From contig DASRJP010000381.1 of the NCBI GenBank assembly GCA_035649415.1, positions 1-6,839 of the forward strand: a stretch of 6,839 nucleotides of DNA, written 5' to 3'. This stretch comes from DATKDU01 sp035649415. Lineage in GTDB: Bacteria; Planctomycetota; Planctomycetia; Pirellulales; Pirellulaceae. The translations under genes were made by a program, and so were the position numbers. Positions 5,090 through 6,839 of the stretch are shown one piece after another. Numbering within the stretch: position 1 is the stretch's first letter; each line of letters starts with the position of its first letter. The notes beneath the pieces are model-generated. The model did no database searches. It was not told the origin of the DNA and saw only the letters and a list, made by a program, of their open reading frames with translations.

Positions 5090-6839
5090 TCAACCGCCGT
5101 TGGCTGCCGTGCCGGCCAGTTCGGCGATCTGTGCGTCGTCTTTCTTGTGTTGTACGCCGCCTTGGCCGAGCTGCCTGCGAATTTCGTTGATCAATTCCTG
5201 AACGGCAAACGGTCGCCCCTGCACCTTATTGTATCCCTGAGCATCGATCAGGAATTTGGCGCGGATCAGCGTGCGGAGCTGCCCCATGTTCAATTCGGGG
5301 ATCAGCACCCTCTTGTATTTCTTCAGGATGTCCCCCAGGTTCCGCGGGAACGGATTGAGCCAACGCAGATGGCAATGGGCCACCTTCAGGCCGTCCTCGC
5401 GGCAGGCTTCCGTGGCCGTGCGGCAAGCGCCGTAAGTGCCGCCCCAGGAAAGCACGAGCAAGTCGCCCGCCTCGGGACCGTCCACTTGCTGGAGCGGAAT
5501 CTCAAGCGCCACGTTCTCCACTTTCTTGGCCCGCGTGTTCACCATGTGCTGGTGATTCTCCGGCTCGTAGTTGACGTTGCCGGTGATGTCCTGCTTCTCC
5601 AGCCCGCCGATGCGGTGCATCAGCCCCTTGGTGCCGGGGATGGCCCACGGGCGGGCGAGCAATTCATCGCGCTGGTACGGGAGAAACGGTTCGCCGTTTT
5701 CGCGCGGACCAGGATGGTGGATCGGAATCTTCGGCAGCTTATTGAAGTCGGGAATCAACCACGGCTCGCTGCCGTTGGCGATGTATCCGTCCGACAGGAG
5801 CATCACCGGTGTCATGAACCGCACGGCAATTCGCCACGCTTCCTGCGCCACGTCAAAGCACTCCGCCGGGCTGCGGCAGGCGATCACCGGCATTGGCGAC
5901 TCGCCGTTGCGGCCGATCACCGCCTGGAACAGGTCGGCCTGCTCCGTCTTCGTAGGCAACCCCGTGCTGGGGCCGCCGCGCTGGATGTTGATCACCAGCA
6001 TCGGCAGCTCGAGCATGATCGCCAGGCCGATCCCTTCACCTTTGAGCGCGATGCCGGGGCCGGACGATGTGGTGATGGCCATCGCGCCGCCGTACGCCGC
6101 GCCGATGGCCGAGGTGACGGCTGCGATTTCGTCCTCGGCCTGAAAGGTCTTGACGCCAAAGTTGCGAAACTTGGAGAGTTCTTCGAGGATGCTGCTGGCG
6201 GGGGTGATGGGATAGGAACCGAGGAACAGATCCTTTCCCGACAAGCGCGCCGCCGTCATCAAGCCCCAAGCGAGGGCCTGATTGCCCATGACCGTTTTGT
6301 AATTTCCAGGTGGAAGCTTCGCAGGATCGATCTTGTAAGTGCTCGCAAAGGCGTCCGTCGTCTCGCCATAGTGCCAGCCGGCTTTGAGGGCTTTGGTGTT
6401 GGCGTCCACGATCTCGGGCTTCGTGGCGAATTTCTCGCGCAAGAAGCGGAGCGTCGGTTCCATGTCGCGACCATACAGCCAATAGACCAACCCCAGCGCA
6501 AAGAAGTTCTTGCAGCGGTCAATTTCCTTCGTCGAAAGGCCTGTGTCCTTCCCCACTTCCCGGACGAGTTTCGTCATCGGCACTTTGAAAAACTGGTATT
6601 GATCCTCCAGCACCTGGCTGTTGAGTGGATTGGAGTCGTAGCCAGCCAGGTCGAGATCGTTCTTCTCGAAGTTGTCGCTGTTGGCAATCAGAATCCCGCC
6701 CTTGCGCAAGTCGCGCAGATTGGTCTTGAGTGCAGCCGGATTCATGACCACCAAGGCATCGAGCGTGTCACCTGGGGTGAAGATCTCGTCGCTGGAGAAA
6801 TGGACTTGCATTGCCGACACGCCGGCGAGCGTGCCTCGC
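5090..6839 (-). CDS. korA: 2-oxoacid (2-oxoglutarate):ferredoxin oxidoreductase, fused gamma-alpha subunit, 5' end beyond window
   Basis: This frame stays open to the right edge, giving 583 visible codons; the GTG at 6820 lies inside the gene (RGTLAGVSAMQVHF reads through it), so the true start and the N-terminal glycine-rich gamma motif are missing. Numbered from that GTG, residues 1-160 are the rest of the gamma domain (TPGDTLDALVVMNPAAL, RCKNFFALGLVYWLYGR). The alpha part begins at about 176 with VMGNQALAWGLMTAA, followed by GSYPITPASSILEEL with the YPITP 2-oxoacid-binding motif at 203-207, QAEDEIAAV (227-235) with acidic residues near the TPP, SSGPG (252-256), and RGGPSTGLPTKTEQADLFQA (281-300). 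A C-terminal domain starts near 452 (DLLVLSWGGTYGACRTATEA). The gamma-alpha fusion fits two-subunit KorAB as in mycobacteria and many aerobic bacteria. korA probably leads an operon with korB, 53 bp downstream. No ferredoxin or KorC/KorD gene is seen here. Confidence 0.95.
   Translation of the reverse strand, partial: RGTLAGVSAMQVHFSSDEIFTPGDTLDALVVMNPAALKTNLRDLRKGGILIANSDNFEKNDLDLAGYDSNPLNSQVLEDQYQFFKVPMTKLVREVGKDTGLSTKEIDRCKNFFALGLVYWLYGRDMEPTLRFLREKFATKPEIVDANTKALKAGWHYGETTDAFASTYKIDPAKLPPGNYKTVMGNQALAWGLMTAARLSGKDLFLGSYPITPASSILEELSKFRNFGVKTFQAEDEIAAVTSAIGAAYGGAMAITTSSGPGIALKGEGIGLAIMLELPMLVINIQRGGPSTGLPTKTEQADLFQAVIGRNGESPMPVIACRSPAECFDVAQEAWRIAVRFMTPVMLLSDGYIANGSEPWLIPDFNKLPKIPIHHPGPRENGEPFLPYQRDELLARPWAIPGTKGLMHRIGGLEKQDITGNVNYEPENHQHMVNTRAKKVENVALEIPLQQVDGPEAGDLLVLSWGGTYGACRTATEACREDGLKVAHCHLRWLNPFPRNLGDILKKYKRVLIPELNMGQLRTLIRAKFLIDAQGYNKVQGRPFAVQELINEIRRQLGQGGVQHKKDDAQIAELAGTAANGG

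Noticed and set aside
5571..6143. 190-codon plus-strand frame opposite korA
   Set aside because: It is entirely antisense to the strongly conserved KorA sequence, has no recognisable domain, and arises from GC-rich codon use.

Overview
The window looks like chromosomal DNA of a planctomycete, most likely a Pirellulales-type member. This is an inference from GC-rich composition and from gene types common in that group: a membrane-anchored LRR protein with an N-terminal FRLRTLLL segment, an extremely Cys-rich exported protein, a TPR-like membrane protein, and two-subunit KorAB. No rRNA, tRNA, CRISPR array, transposase or phage gene is visible, and no name or taxonomy was looked up.

Six genes fill the window, five on the minus strand. 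From left to right they are: (1) a minus-strand gene running off the left edge, coding for a single-pass membrane protein with a C-terminal helical-repeat (TPR-like) region; (2) a small minus-strand MGMT/alkyltransferase-like DNA-binding-fold protein without the catalytic PCHR motif; (3) the only plus-strand gene, a 211-residue exported protein with 28 cysteines, divergent from gene 2; (4) a minus-strand membrane-anchored leucine-rich-repeat protein that converges on gene 3, with only 8 bp between the stops and a perfect 9-bp inverted repeat across both; (5) korB and (6) korA, the beta and fused gamma-alpha subunits of a 2-oxoacid:ferredoxin oxidoreductase. korA runs off the right edge.

The only clear functional unit is korA-korB. 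KorA carries the YPITP substrate motif, KorB carries the thiamine diphosphate site and four cysteines for one [4Fe-4S] cluster, and together they would oxidatively decarboxylate a 2-oxoacid (probably 2-oxoglutarate) with CoA and pass electrons to ferredoxin. The other genes are single genes without an evident shared pathway.

Non-coding stretches are all under 300 bp. The korA-korB gap holds a 7-bp-period tandem repeat, and the region after korB holds two hairpins that may be dispersed repeats or transcript ends. The 233-bp divergent region between genes 2 and 3 has a recognisable ribosome-binding site for each gene but no convincing sigma-70 promoter. I see no clearly new multi-gene system; the Cys-rich protein and the catalytically altered MGMT homologue are the least understood items.
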